NCBI RefSeq assembly: GCF_004335015.1
Contig: NZ_RQRU01000006.1
Coordinates: 62,001-126,000 of the forward strand
From: Psychrobacter pygoscelis
Lineage (GTDB): Bacteria > Pseudomonadota > Gammaproteobacteria > Pseudomonadales > Moraxellaceae
Length of the DNA: 64,000 nucleotides
Reading direction: 5' to 3'
Part shown: in pieces, positions 46,033 through 55,447 of the stretch
Numbering within the stretch: the stretch's first letter is position 1
Layout of the letters: each line of letters begins with the position of its first letter
Translations under genes and position numbers: made by a program
The notes under the pieces: model-generated
The model's input: the letters and a program-made list of their open reading frames with translations, nothing else
What the model was told of the DNA's origin: nothing
Database searches by the model: none

Positions 46033-47001
46033 ATGGAATTTAATCAACCCCTAAGCGGTAATGAAATGCCAAGATTTGGCGGATTTGCATCTATGATGCG
46101 TCTACCTACTCAGCCTGATGCCCAAGGGTTAGATGCTGCTTTTGTTGGCGTGCCTATGGATATTGGGGCTTCAAATCGCAGTGGTGCAAGATTAGGCCCA
46201 AGACAGATTCGCGATGAGTCGCGAATGATACGCCCGTATAACGTGGCAACTCGTGCTGCCCCTTTTGAATCTTTACAAGTGGCCGACATCGGTGATGTGC
46301 CTATCAATACCTTTAATCTGCTTAAGAGCGTTGAGATAATTGAAAAGTTTTATTCAGAAAAAATTCTAAGTCACGGTGCAGTGCCATTGACGTTAGGTGG
46401 TGACCATACGATTGCCTTGCCTATTCTACGTGCCATCGCGAAAAAGCATGGTCCGGTCGGACTTGTTCATATCGATGCTCATGCGGATATCAATGACGAT
46501 ATGTTCGGTGAAAAAATCGCTCATGGTACGCCGTTTCGCCGCGCGGTCGAAGAAAACCTTATCGATGGTAATCGAGTGGTTCAGATAGGCCTTCGTGGTA
46601 CGGGCTACAGTGCCGAAGAGTTTGACTGGTCGACGCAGCAAGGGTTTCGCGTAGTGCCAGCAGAAGAGTGCTGGTATAAGTCACTGACGCCGCTCATGGC
46701 TGAAGTCAGAGAAAAAGTAGGCGCCGGTCCTGTTTATCTAAGCTTTGATATCGATGGTATTGACCCTGCCTTTGCCCCTGGAACTGGTACTGCTGAAATT
46801 GGAGGGCTAACCTCGACCCAAGGGATTGAAATCGTTCGTGGTATGCGCGGCTTAGATGTGGTTGGCTGTGACCTAGTAGAGGTGTCTCCTCCTTATGATC
46901 CATTTGGTAATACCTCTGTGCTAGCTGCTAACTTGCTCTTTGAGATGTTATGCATTCTACCAGGCGTTCGCTATGACGATAAAGTCAAAGCAGTGTATTA
47001 A
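46033..47001 (+). CDS. gbuA: Ureohydrolase, agmatinase/guanidinobutyrase type
   Basis: The protein has 322 residues. A manganese ureohydrolase with metal motifs LTLGGDHTIALP, VHIDAHADINDD and SFDIDGIDPAFAPGTGT. It cleaves a guanidino group to urea and an amine. Family members include agmatinase and guanidinobutyrase. I favour guanidinobutyrase because the operon contains a ketoarginine decarboxylase-like enzyme, an aldehyde dehydrogenase and GABA catabolic genes, which would produce and use 4-guanidinobutyrate. GAAGGAAG lies before the ATG. The family is certain; the substrate is inferred. Confidence 0.8.
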   Translation: MEFNQPLSGNEMPRFGGFASMMRLPTQPDAQGLDAAFVGVPMDIGASNRSGARLGPRQIRDESRMIRPYNVATRAAPFESLQVADIGDVPINTFNLLKSVEIIEKFYSEKILSHGAVPLTLGGDHTIALPILRAIAKKHGPVGLVHIDAHADINDDMFGEKIAHGTPFRRAVEENLIDGNRVVQIGLRGTGYSAEEFDWSTQQGFRVVPAEECWYKSLTPLMAEVREKVGAGPVYLSFDIDGIDPAFAPGTGTAEIGGLTSTQGIEIVRGMRGLDVVGCDLVEVSPPYDPFGNTSVLAANLLFEMLCILPGVRYDDKVKAVY

Positions 47002-47126
47002 TCCAAGTTAGCTAATAAAACTGTTTAATATTAATGATATATTATATGGTCTTTAATTCTATTCCACTGATCGTTCACAGTCACTCGGAGTGGCATTAAA
47101 GACCATTTTACTATTTAGGATGATTT

Positions 47127-48833
47127 ATGGGGCAGTCAGATCAATCGCATCAGTTAACGGTGAACGATACGGCCATCACTTGTGGTGAGCTATTAGTAGA
47201 ATGGCTAGAGTATTATGGGGTAGATACAGTATTTGGTATTCCAGGTGTGCATACCGTAGAGTTATATCGTGGCCTTCCCAATACTAATATTCGTCATATC
47301 ACTCCGCGTCATGAGCAAGGGGCGGGCTTTATGGCGGACGGTTATTACCGCGCATCAGGTAAGGTGGCAGTGTGTTTTATCATAACTGGGCCTGGTATGA
47401 CCAATATTCTTACAGCAATGGCGCAAGCCGCAGCTGACTCTATACCGATGCTCATTATCTCTAGTGTGAATAAGATTGCCGACACTGGTAGCGGAGAAGG
47501 GCACTTGCATGAGCTTCATGATCAGCAGGGTCTGGTGAGTAAAGCAGCGCTAGCAAGCAAGACTATCTGGCAGCCCGAGGCTCTGCCTAAGGTAATCGCC
47601 GAAGCGTTTGCTTTATTTCATAGTGCAAGACCTGGTCCGGTGCATATTCAATTGCCTATTGATGTCATTACTGCTGATGCCAGCCATGTTCCCAAGCCGC
47701 CAAAGTCGAGTCAGGCTGAGGTTCAGAATGTGGCCGCTTCTTTAGCAACTCTGCCTGCACCCAATCCTGCACAGTTGGATCTCGCCGCGCAGCAGCTAAT
47801 CGCTGCTAAAAATCCAGTATTACTTTTTGGTGGTGGCTGCGTGGCAGTCGACGGGGATGCTCAGCGATTGGCAGAGCTACTTGATGCTCCGACATTTTTG
47901 ACCATCAATGCTAAGGGATTGTTGCCACCGGCTCATCCTTTAAGTCTTGGTAGTAATCAATCTTTACCGGCTGGTCGTGAGCTTATTACTAATGCCGATG
48001 TGGTATTAGCCATCGGCACTGAGCTTGGTGAGACTGATTATGATGTTGGCTTTGATGGGGGCTTTAAAATCAATGGTACCCTTATTCGTATCGATTGTGA
48101 TGCGGCGCAGTTGCACCGACCATTTAGGGCAGATATCGCGATACTCAGTGACGCGCAAATGGCAGTCTCGGCACTGTGCAAACGCTTATCTGACCACCCT
48201 TTAGATCATCAGGCCGCGCCGCGGGTTAAAGCAGCTCAGCAGCAGATAATCAAAGAGATACCAGATAATTTTGCAGGTCAAAACGCACTCCTTAAATGCA
48301 TCCGTGATGCTGTAGACGACGTCATTATTGTCGGAGATTCCACTCAGCCGGTCTATGCAGGTAACCTTGGCTTTGAAGCTGTAAAAACACGCAAATGGTT
48401 TAACTCTTCCACGGGCTTTGGTACGTTGGGCTATGGCTTACCGGCGGCAATTGGTGCTCTGGTAGCAGCGCAAGGTCCTGTCATTAGCTTGATAGGCGAT
48501 GGCGGTATTCAATTTACTATCGCTGAGCTTATCTGTGCAGCAGAGCTTGAGCTGCCATTAATCGTGCTGTTGTGGAATAACCAAGGCTATGGCGAGATTC
48601 GTCGCTATATGCAGGAACGAGGCTTACCGGAGATCGGGGTCAATATTAAGACCCCTAATTTTGAGTCACTAGCAGCTGGATTTGGTGCAGGCTACCGCCG
48701 AATCACCTCAGAGCAGCAGCTATTGGAAGCACTAAAACAGGACATCACAGGTCATAAGCCAGTTATTTATGAAGTCGATGAAGCGGACGACTTTATTGAA
48801 GAGATGGGCAAGTCTTTTAGTTACTTTAGCTAG
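47127..48833 (+). CDS. aruI: ThDP-dependent decarboxylase, probable 5-guanidino-2-oxopentanoate decarboxylase
   Basis: The protein has 568 residues and the acetolactate-synthase-like three-domain architecture. The activating Glu is in TPRHEQGAGFMADGYYRASG, and the ThDP/Mg motif runs from GDGGIQFTIAEL to LLWNNQGYGEI. A middle domain with NPVLLFGGGCV is present. In Pseudomonas, AruI, of this fold, decarboxylates 2-ketoarginine to 4-guanidinobutyraldehyde. Placement between a ureohydrolase and an aldehyde dehydrogenase supports that role. Other 2-oxo acid decarboxylases or acetolactate synthase-like enzymes remain possible; no small regulatory subunit gene is present. Confidence 0.7.
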   Translation: MGQSDQSHQLTVNDTAITCGELLVEWLEYYGVDTVFGIPGVHTVELYRGLPNTNIRHITPRHEQGAGFMADGYYRASGKVAVCFIITGPGMTNILTAMAQAAADSIPMLIISSVNKIADTGSGEGHLHELHDQQGLVSKAALASKTIWQPEALPKVIAEAFALFHSARPGPVHIQLPIDVITADASHVPKPPKSSQAEVQNVAASLATLPAPNPAQLDLAAQQLIAAKNPVLLFGGGCVAVDGDAQRLAELLDAPTFLTINAKGLLPPAHPLSLGSNQSLPAGRELITNADVVLAIGTELGETDYDVGFDGGFKINGTLIRIDCDAAQLHRPFRADIAILSDAQMAVSALCKRLSDHPLDHQAAPRVKAAQQQIIKEIPDNFAGQNALLKCIRDAVDDVIIVGDSTQPVYAGNLGFEAVKTRKWFNSSTGFGTLGYGLPAAIGALVAAQGPVISLIGDGGIQFTIAELICAAELELPLIVLLWNNQGYGEIRRYMQERGLPEIGVNIKTPNFESLAAGFGAGYRRITSEQQLLEALKQDITGHKPVIYEVDEADDFIEEMGKSFSYFS

Positions 48834-48974
48834 ATTAGGATTAGGGCGAGTCAGTAAAGCCACCCTGTGAGTCTAGTTGCTGGCTGGCTATTGCCTTAGT
48901 GAGAGTTGTTTGGTGGTTCTCACCCATCGTCCGTTAATTGCCATTTTATTGTTTAATAAATTTAGAGAGTAGTT

Positions 48975-50708
48975 GTGTCTTCTTACGATCCTTCGTCATA
49001 TTTGCTCACCGAGCTAAGCCAAGTCGTCGATAAAGCTGGTCTGCTTACGACATCTAGCCAGCAGCAAGCCTACGTTGAGGGTATCGTTAGTAGTCCAGAG
49101 CAGCCGAACGTGCTAGCAGTGGTGATACCACAGACTCTGGTGGCGCTTTGGCAAGTGATTAATATCTGTGCTAAAGCCGATGCAATCATTATTGCGCAAG
49201 CGGCCAATACAGGACTGACAGGAGGGTCAACACCGTTTGGCGGCTATGATCGTCCTGTTGTCGTCATTTCGATGCAGCGCTTGGGTGGCGTGCATCTACT
49301 TAAGGAAGGCCGTGAAGTCGTTGCTCTACCGGCGGCCACACTACAAGAATTAGAGATTACCTTAGCCCCATTAGGCCGAGAGCCCCATTCGGTACTTGGC
49401 TCAAGCTGTGTCGGCGCTTCGGTTATTGGCGGTATTTGCAATAACTCTGGTGGAATGCTGGTTCAGCGTGGTCCCGCGTATACAGAAATGGCGTTATTCG
49501 CACGGCGAACAGCATCGGGTAGTTTTGAGCTTATTAATCATCTAGATATTGCGCTAGGAGATTCACCTGAAGAAATCCTCACTCGCCTAGAGTCTGGTAA
49601 TTTTAGCACCGACCAAGTCAGTGATACCTGCAACCGCGCTGCCAGTAACACTCAATATAAAGATAAAGTCCGTGACTGTAACGCGTCGACGCCTGCCAGA
49701 TTCAATAATGATCCTAGCGGTCTTTACGAGGCATCTGGCTCGGCAGGTAGGCTTATCGTATTTGCTGTTAGGGTTGCGACCTTTGCTAAGAGCCAGCGAG
49801 AGCAGACCTTTTACTACTCTAGCAATGATGCCCACGCCCTCACAAGCTTACGCCGACACTGGCTTGCAAGTGAGCTTGATTTGCCAGTATGTGCTGAATA
49901 CATGCATCGAGCGTATAACGAAGTGACCTTGCAATATGGGCGCGATACTTGTTTTAGTATGCGAAAACTACCTGCCAAGCGTATTGGTGCTCTATACCGG
50001 CTACAATCTCGCTTGGGTTACTATTTGACTAAGTGGCGACTGCCAACCTCATTGCCAGATCGAATATTACAGCTCGTATCTAGCGTGATGCCAGCCGCTT
50101 TACCAAAGCATCTGGCCAAGCAAGCTTTAGCCTATGACTACCATCTCATCATTAAGGTAGCGGATGACAATATTGCCCCAGCTCAGGCTTTTTTGCAGGC
50201 ACATAATGAGCAGCATCAAAGCAGGCTGCATACTTGTACCACAGAGGAGGCAGAGAAGTTATTAGTCTTTCGTAGTGCGGCCACGGCAGCTATGTTTCGC
50301 TACCATAACCTAAACTCAGCAGACTTTGGTGAGATGATATCTACAGATATTGCCTTACCAAGGAACGCCATCGATTGGGATGAGACCTTACCTGAGTCAT
50401 TAAAAAAACATATTAAAAAAACATTTTATTTAGGGCATTTTTTTTGTCACGTTATGCATCAAGACTATTTATTACAGCCCACCACCAATAAAAATAAAAT
50501 TAAGGATGAATTGTTAGCATTCTATGATCAGCGCGGGGTGGAGTACCCTGCTGAGCATAATGTCGGGCATATTTATCCTGCAAAACCAGCATTGAGCACT
50601 TTTTATCGGACGCTGGACCCGACCAATTCGCTAAACCCAGGAATAGGTCAGACAGCAAAATGGAAAGATTGGCGATTTTCGCCTCTCATGGAGGAAGTGA
50701 ATGACTAA
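48975..50708 (+). CDS. dld: Quinone-dependent D-lactate dehydrogenase-type flavoprotein
   Basis: The protein has 577 residues. The whole length follows E. coli Dld as I remember it: IIAQAANTGLTGGSTP, LGREPHSVLGSSCVGASVIG, GICNNSGGMLVQRGPAYTEM, then the membrane-binding C-terminal domain with HNVGHIYPAKP and DPTNSLNPGIGQT. Dld oxidises D-lactate to pyruvate and feeds quinone. The gene lies inside a guanidino-compound operon, so it may oxidise a guanidino 2-hydroxy acid instead. The next gene overlaps by 8 bases, so it is co-transcribed with the transporter. FAD and membrane features are intact. Confidence 0.85.
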   Translation: MSSYDPSSYLLTELSQVVDKAGLLTTSSQQQAYVEGIVSSPEQPNVLAVVIPQTLVALWQVINICAKADAIIIAQAANTGLTGGSTPFGGYDRPVVVISMQRLGGVHLLKEGREVVALPAATLQELEITLAPLGREPHSVLGSSCVGASVIGGICNNSGGMLVQRGPAYTEMALFARRTASGSFELINHLDIALGDSPEEILTRLESGNFSTDQVSDTCNRAASNTQYKDKVRDCNASTPARFNNDPSGLYEASGSAGRLIVFAVRVATFAKSQREQTFYYSSNDAHALTSLRRHWLASELDLPVCAEYMHRAYNEVTLQYGRDTCFSMRKLPAKRIGALYRLQSRLGYYLTKWRLPTSLPDRILQLVSSVMPAALPKHLAKQALAYDYHLIIKVADDNIAPAQAFLQAHNEQHQSRLHTCTTEEAEKLLVFRSAATAAMFRYHNLNSADFGEMISTDIALPRNAIDWDETLPESLKKHIKKTFYLGHFFCHVMHQDYLLQPTTNKNKIKDELLAFYDQRGVEYPAEHNVGHIYPAKPALSTFYRTLDPTNSLNPGIGQTAKWKDWRFSPLMEEVND

Positions 50709-52107
50709 TTATATTAATAAGTCGCAGCAGCCACTTTTGGATGACGCGCAAGAAGAGGTACAGACGCCGCAAGGCGCGCAGTGGCAATCGTCACTGTGGA
50801 AATTTATATTGTTCTCTGCGGTGGGTATTGCCTTATTTATTCTCCCCTTTGAATGGGGTGGTAAGATTACGATTTTACTAGGCGTACTAACGGATACCTT
50901 GCAAGCTGCACTGGGTGATGCAGTATTTTATATCTCACTCGCCATAGTGAGCATATCATTTTTAGGTGCGTTAGCAGTAAAAGTATTGCGCCCTAATTTA
51001 GAGAACAAGCCTGCGCTTAAGAATATGTTTGATGTCTCTTGGCTATGGCTCGTGGCCCGCTTTTTAGGGGCGTTATTTATCTGGATGATTTTTCTGCAGA
51101 TGGGTCCTGAGTTTATTATTAACCGTAATACTGGCGGGGTCATTTATCAAGATCTTATCCCTATTCTTATTCCCCTATTTTTCTTCGCCATTTTGACCTT
51201 ACCATTCCTAACAGACTTTGGTCTTATGGAATATTTAGGAACGCTTGCTCGTAAAGTCTTTGTTAAACTCTTCAAGTTGCCTGGCCGCTCCGCTGTTGAT
51301 GCCATGTCATCTTGGTTTGGCGCTGCCTCTATTGGTCTACTCGTCACCATGCAGCAATATGATAAAAGCTACTACAGTCAACGAGAAGCAGCAGTTATTG
51401 CGACGACCTTTTCAGTGACTTCTATAGCGTTTACCTATGTGGTGGCCAAGACCATCGGCGTTGACAATAATTTTGTGCCTTTTTATCTGACCGTTGCTTT
51501 AACCGGTTTCGTTGCGGCAATTATTATGCCACGACTGCCGCCCCTGTCTTTGAAACCAGAGACTTATCACTCGGGCAAAAGTATGCTAGATGAGCAGATT
51601 CCGACCAATTATAGCACTCATCAATGGGCGCTAAATCGGGCGGTGACACGAGCTTATTCTATGCCAAGTTTGAGTCATGTGTTCAAAAGCAGCGTCGTTA
51701 ATCTGTTTGACATCTATTTTGGTCTTATTCCGGTGGTCTTTGCGATCGGTACTATTGGTTTAGGCTTGTCCGAGTATACGTCAGTGTTTAACTGGCTCTC
51801 AGCACCGCTAGTGCCATTACTTGAATGGCTGCAAATCCCTGAAGCAGCAGCAGCGGCGCCTGCTATGGTAATGGGCTTTGCAGATATGTATTTACCAGCC
51901 CTAGTGGGTAAGAGTATTGAGAGCGAGATGACGCGATTTATCGTAGGAGCAGCGTCTATCACTCAGATTATTTATATGTCTGAAGTTGGTGCGCTGATCC
52001 TTAAGTCGAATATTAAGCTGAACATTTTAGAGCTGTTTCTCATCTTTATTATGCGTACCTTGATCAGTCTGGTCATCATTACCTCAGTAGCTCATCTACT
52101 GTATTAG
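50701..52107 (+). CDS. YjiH-family membrane transporter (nucleoside recognition / GATE domain)
   Basis: The protein has 468 residues with about ten membrane segments. Two halves carry GATE-type sequences (LPGRSAVDAMSSWFGAASIG and MVMGFADMYLPALVGKSIES), as in YjiH-type proteins. Such proteins are usually of unknown substrate. Its start overlaps the dld-like gene by 8 bases, and it lies in the guanidino operon, so it is the best candidate for importing the growth substrate. Function is inferred from context only. Confidence 0.8.
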   Translation: MTNYINKSQQPLLDDAQEEVQTPQGAQWQSSLWKFILFSAVGIALFILPFEWGGKITILLGVLTDTLQAALGDAVFYISLAIVSISFLGALAVKVLRPNLENKPALKNMFDVSWLWLVARFLGALFIWMIFLQMGPEFIINRNTGGVIYQDLIPILIPLFFFAILTLPFLTDFGLMEYLGTLARKVFVKLFKLPGRSAVDAMSSWFGAASIGLLVTMQQYDKSYYSQREAAVIATTFSVTSIAFTYVVAKTIGVDNNFVPFYLTVALTGFVAAIIMPRLPPLSLKPETYHSGKSMLDEQIPTNYSTHQWALNRAVTRAYSMPSLSHVFKSSVVNLFDIYFGLIPVVFAIGTIGLGLSEYTSVFNWLSAPLVPLLEWLQIPEAAAAAPAMVMGFADMYLPALVGKSIESEMTRFIVGAASITQIIYMSEVGALILKSNIKLNILELFLIFIMRTLISLVIITSVAHLLY

Positions 52108-52278
52108 CGTCTTCAAGACCTGATTACTTACCAGATATTTAACTAAAGCTGCCTCTGAGCAAATCTCTCGCTCAGGGTAGTTAATATTGGCTATTTATTT
52201 CATTAATTCTTAGTGGGTTTTGTGAGAGATTATTCTTAAACGTTGTTTTCAATTCCTACTTTAGCAATGAGAGGTTTT

Positions 52279-53820
52279 ATGTCTTCTACATTAGCAAATA
52301 ATATTCAGCTGACTCGAGAGGGCATCAGTCAGGTCGTGGCATCTGAGATTAAGCTTAATAGCGCCTTTATCGATGGCGAATGGGTAGATCTTGGAGTTTC
52401 TACAGAGGAGGAAGCTGCATTATACGATCCTAATTCTGGTGACGTTATCGCTCAGACAGCGCTTTGTAGTGCTGACCATGTTGACCTAGCAGCGCAGGCA
52501 GCGAGTGCAGCATTGGCGCCGTGGTCGCAGACAACAGGCGCTCAGCGAGCAAGTTATCTTAATGCGCTAGCCGATGCGATGCAGCAGCAATTTGATACAT
52601 TAGTTGGGTTGTCGGTGCTCAATAATGGTAAGCCAATTGCCGAAGCTCAGATAGATGTTAGTGATGCGATTGCTTGCTATCGTTACTACGCGAAGCTTGC
52701 AGCCGCGCAACTGGCGCAAACGACAGTGGCTACGAATGAGCCAGGAATACGTCTATATAAGTCCCTAGAGCCTATCGGTGTTTGTGCATTAATTGTTCCT
52801 TGGAATTTCCCTATGGTGACTACCGCTTGGAAGCTAGCACCTGCTCTAGCGGCTGGCTGTACGGTCCTATTAAAGCCCTCGGAGGTGACTTTACTGCCAG
52901 AATTAATGCTGGGTAATATCTTGAGCAACTTAAGCAATATGGGCTTTCCAAAAGGGGTGGTTAATATCTTGCCTGGTGCTGCAGCAGTCGGGGCAGCAAT
53001 GACCCGTCACCCGCTAATCGACAAAGTCTCTTTTACTGGAAGTAATGGGGTGGGGGAGAAAGTTATGGCGCAGGCCGCAATTGGTGCCAAAGACATCAGC
53101 CTTGAGCTGGGTGGTAAGTCGGCCATTATTGTCCGGGCTGATGCGGATATCGATGCTGCCTGTGAGCTAATCATCGGAGGTATCTTTACCAATGCCGGAC
53201 AGATTTGCTCTGCTACCTCTCGGCTGATTGTCCATCAGGATATTGCCCAAGCGTTATATCAACAGCTCAAAGCAAAAACTATGCAGCTGACCATCGGTGA
53301 TGGCTTTGCTGAAGCTACCCAAATGGGACCTCTGGTGAGTGCAGCACAGTTAAGCCAAGTGCGCAAATATTTCGCTATTGCTAAGGATGAGCAGCTTGAG
53401 TGTCTGGTAGGCGGTGAGAACTCTGGCGACAACAACCACTCTGAGGCAAGCTTGCCAGATTCTGGCTATTTTGTCGCACCGACAATTTATACCGATGTGC
53501 CAACTTCGAGCCGATTGTGGCAAGAAGAAATATTCGGTCCCGTATTAGTAACGACTACCTATCAGCATGATGATGAAGCAATCCAACTGGCAAACGACAG
53601 TAACTATGCATTAGCCGCCACATTGGTGAGTGCTGATGAAGAAAAAGCACTAGCGATGGCTGCTCGAGTCAGAGCAGGTCACATCTGGATTAATGAGCAG
53701 CAGATTGTGCTGCCCGAAGCAGGGTGGGGCGGCTTTAAACAAAGTGGTATTGGCCGAGAGCTTGGTGAGGATGGCTTAGCTGCTTACCAGAAGAGCAAGC
53801 ATATCTTACTGCCTGCCTAA
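52279..53820 (+). CDS. Aldehyde dehydrogenase, probable 4-guanidinobutyraldehyde dehydrogenase
   Basis: The protein has 513 residues. I use the ATG at 52279 because GAGAGG lies just before it. An NAD-dependent aldehyde dehydrogenase: VPWNFPMVTTAWKLAPALAA, LELGGKSAIIV (general base Glu), NAGQICSATSRLIVH with the catalytic Cys. It resembles betaine-aldehyde and aminoaldehyde dehydrogenases. In the pathway suggested it would oxidise 4-guanidinobutyraldehyde from the decarboxylase to 4-guanidinobutyrate. Precise substrate is inference. Confidence 0.85.
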   Translation: MSSTLANNIQLTREGISQVVASEIKLNSAFIDGEWVDLGVSTEEEAALYDPNSGDVIAQTALCSADHVDLAAQAASAALAPWSQTTGAQRASYLNALADAMQQQFDTLVGLSVLNNGKPIAEAQIDVSDAIACYRYYAKLAAAQLAQTTVATNEPGIRLYKSLEPIGVCALIVPWNFPMVTTAWKLAPALAAGCTVLLKPSEVTLLPELMLGNILSNLSNMGFPKGVVNILPGAAAVGAAMTRHPLIDKVSFTGSNGVGEKVMAQAAIGAKDISLELGGKSAIIVRADADIDAACELIIGGIFTNAGQICSATSRLIVHQDIAQALYQQLKAKTMQLTIGDGFAEATQMGPLVSAAQLSQVRKYFAIAKDEQLECLVGGENSGDNNHSEASLPDSGYFVAPTIYTDVPTSSRLWQEEIFGPVLVTTTYQHDDEAIQLANDSNYALAATLVSADEEKALAMAARVRAGHIWINEQQIVLPEAGWGGFKQSGIGRELGEDGLAAYQKSKHILLPA

Positions 53821-53883
53821 GCAGCTATTACTAAGTGTCACAATTATTTAGCATTATTCAAAAGCAGAACCAGAGGATGACCT

Positions 53884-55350
53884 ATGAAAGAGATATCTAA
53901 TCAACAATTGATAAAATCGCAGTGCTTAGTGGGGCTAGAAGCTGATGGCTGGATAGTCGCTACTGATAACGAGCTAATTGATGTTATCAACCCTTTTAAT
54001 GGTGAAAAGGTCGGTCAAGTACCGAGTTTGAAGGCTGAGCAAGTCCGCCAGGCTGTGGAGACTGCACATGATGTGCAAGCGGAGTGGGCGCGTAAAACGG
54101 CAGACGCGCGCAGTCAGCTATTGACCAAATGGGCTGATTTAATCGATCAAAATAAAGAAGATTTAGCCATACTCATGACGGCAGAGCAAGGTAAGCCTCT
54201 AAAAGAATCTCGCGGGGAGATTGGGTATGCCAATAGCTTCATCCGCTGGTTCGCTGAGGAAGGCAAACGTGTCTATGGTGACACGATACCAGCGACCAAT
54301 GAGGCGCAGCGTATCGTGGTTCTTAAGCAGCCCGTCGGTGTGTGTGCAGCGATTACGCCTTGGAACTTCCCCTCGGCGATGATTACGCGCAAAGTCGCAC
54401 CTGCGCTAGCGGCTGGCTGTACGATGATTGTCAAGCCGGCGACTGAGACGCCACTATCAGCATTGGCATTAGGTGAATTAGCTATTCAGGCTGGTATCCC
54501 TAAAGGTGTCTTGCAAATAGTGACTGGTAAATCTTCAGTCGTAGGCGATTTCTTGACGCAAGATAAGCGTATTCACAAGCTATCATTCACTGGCTCTACC
54601 GAAGTTGGTAGAAAGCTAATGGCTCAGTGTGCTGATACCATCAAAAAGCTATCGCTAGAGTTAGGTGGTAACGCGCCATTTATCGTATTCGAAGATGCCA
54701 ATCTAGAAAAAGCTGCCGAAGGCCTAATCGCTGCCAAATATAGAAACGCGGGTCAGACTTGTGTTTGTGCCAACCGTATCTATGTGCACGAGCGTATCAA
54801 GGATGATTTTTTAGCCATCTATCAACAAAAGGTAGAGGCACTCAGCGTCGGCGATGGTATGGACGAGGGTACTGACATCGGACCACTCATTAACCAATCG
54901 GCAGTCGATAAAGTGAGGGAGTTAATCAATGAGGCAGTCGATCAAGGCGCTAAGCTTATCACTGGTGGTGAGCGTAATGCAGCCTCTGACTTGACGTTGG
55001 ACCCAGCTATATTAAGTGATGTCACTGATGATATGGCGATTGCTCAGGCTGAAATATTCGGTCCCGTCACCACGATATTCACGTTTAGTGAAGAGGCTGA
55101 TGTCATCAAAAAGGCCAACGATACCATTTATGGTCTTGCTGCCTATTTCTATACCCAAGATTTAGGCCGCTCTTGGCGTGTCAGTGAGGCGCTAGAGTAT
55201 GGAATGGTGGGACAAAATACTGGCTTAATCTCCACTACAGTCGCACCTTTTGGCGGCGTTAAGCAATCTGGCTTTGGCCGTGAAGGTTCTAAATATGGTA
55301 TTGAAGAATATGTAACCACCAAATACTGGTGTCAAGATATTAGCGAATAA
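53884..55350 (+). CDS. gabD: Succinate-semialdehyde dehydrogenase
   Basis: The protein has 488 residues. It oxidises succinate semialdehyde to succinate with NAD(P). Conserved segments are AITPWNFPSAMITRKVAPAL, SFTGSTEVGRKLM, LELGGNAPFIVFED, and NAGQTCVCANRIYVHE with the catalytic Cys (double Cys as in GabD). FGGVKQSGFGREGSKYGIEE ends the core. The neighbour gabT makes its substrate, so the pair takes GABA to succinate. GAGGATGACCT precedes the ATG. Confidence 0.95.
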   Translation: MKEISNQQLIKSQCLVGLEADGWIVATDNELIDVINPFNGEKVGQVPSLKAEQVRQAVETAHDVQAEWARKTADARSQLLTKWADLIDQNKEDLAILMTAEQGKPLKESRGEIGYANSFIRWFAEEGKRVYGDTIPATNEAQRIVVLKQPVGVCAAITPWNFPSAMITRKVAPALAAGCTMIVKPATETPLSALALGELAIQAGIPKGVLQIVTGKSSVVGDFLTQDKRIHKLSFTGSTEVGRKLMAQCADTIKKLSLELGGNAPFIVFEDANLEKAAEGLIAAKYRNAGQTCVCANRIYVHERIKDDFLAIYQQKVEALSVGDGMDEGTDIGPLINQSAVDKVRELINEAVDQGAKLITGGERNAASDLTLDPAILSDVTDDMAIAQAEIFGPVTTIFTFSEEADVIKKANDTIYGLAAYFYTQDLGRSWRVSEALEYGMVGQNTGLISTTVAPFGGVKQSGFGREGSKYGIEEYVTTKYWCQDISE

Positions 55351-55447
55351 GAATGATATTTGCCCAATTAAAAGCAAATAACTTTGTTATATCTCCCTTT
55401 AATCTCAACTTTCATGTCGTTATAGACAATATACTAAGGATAGAATA

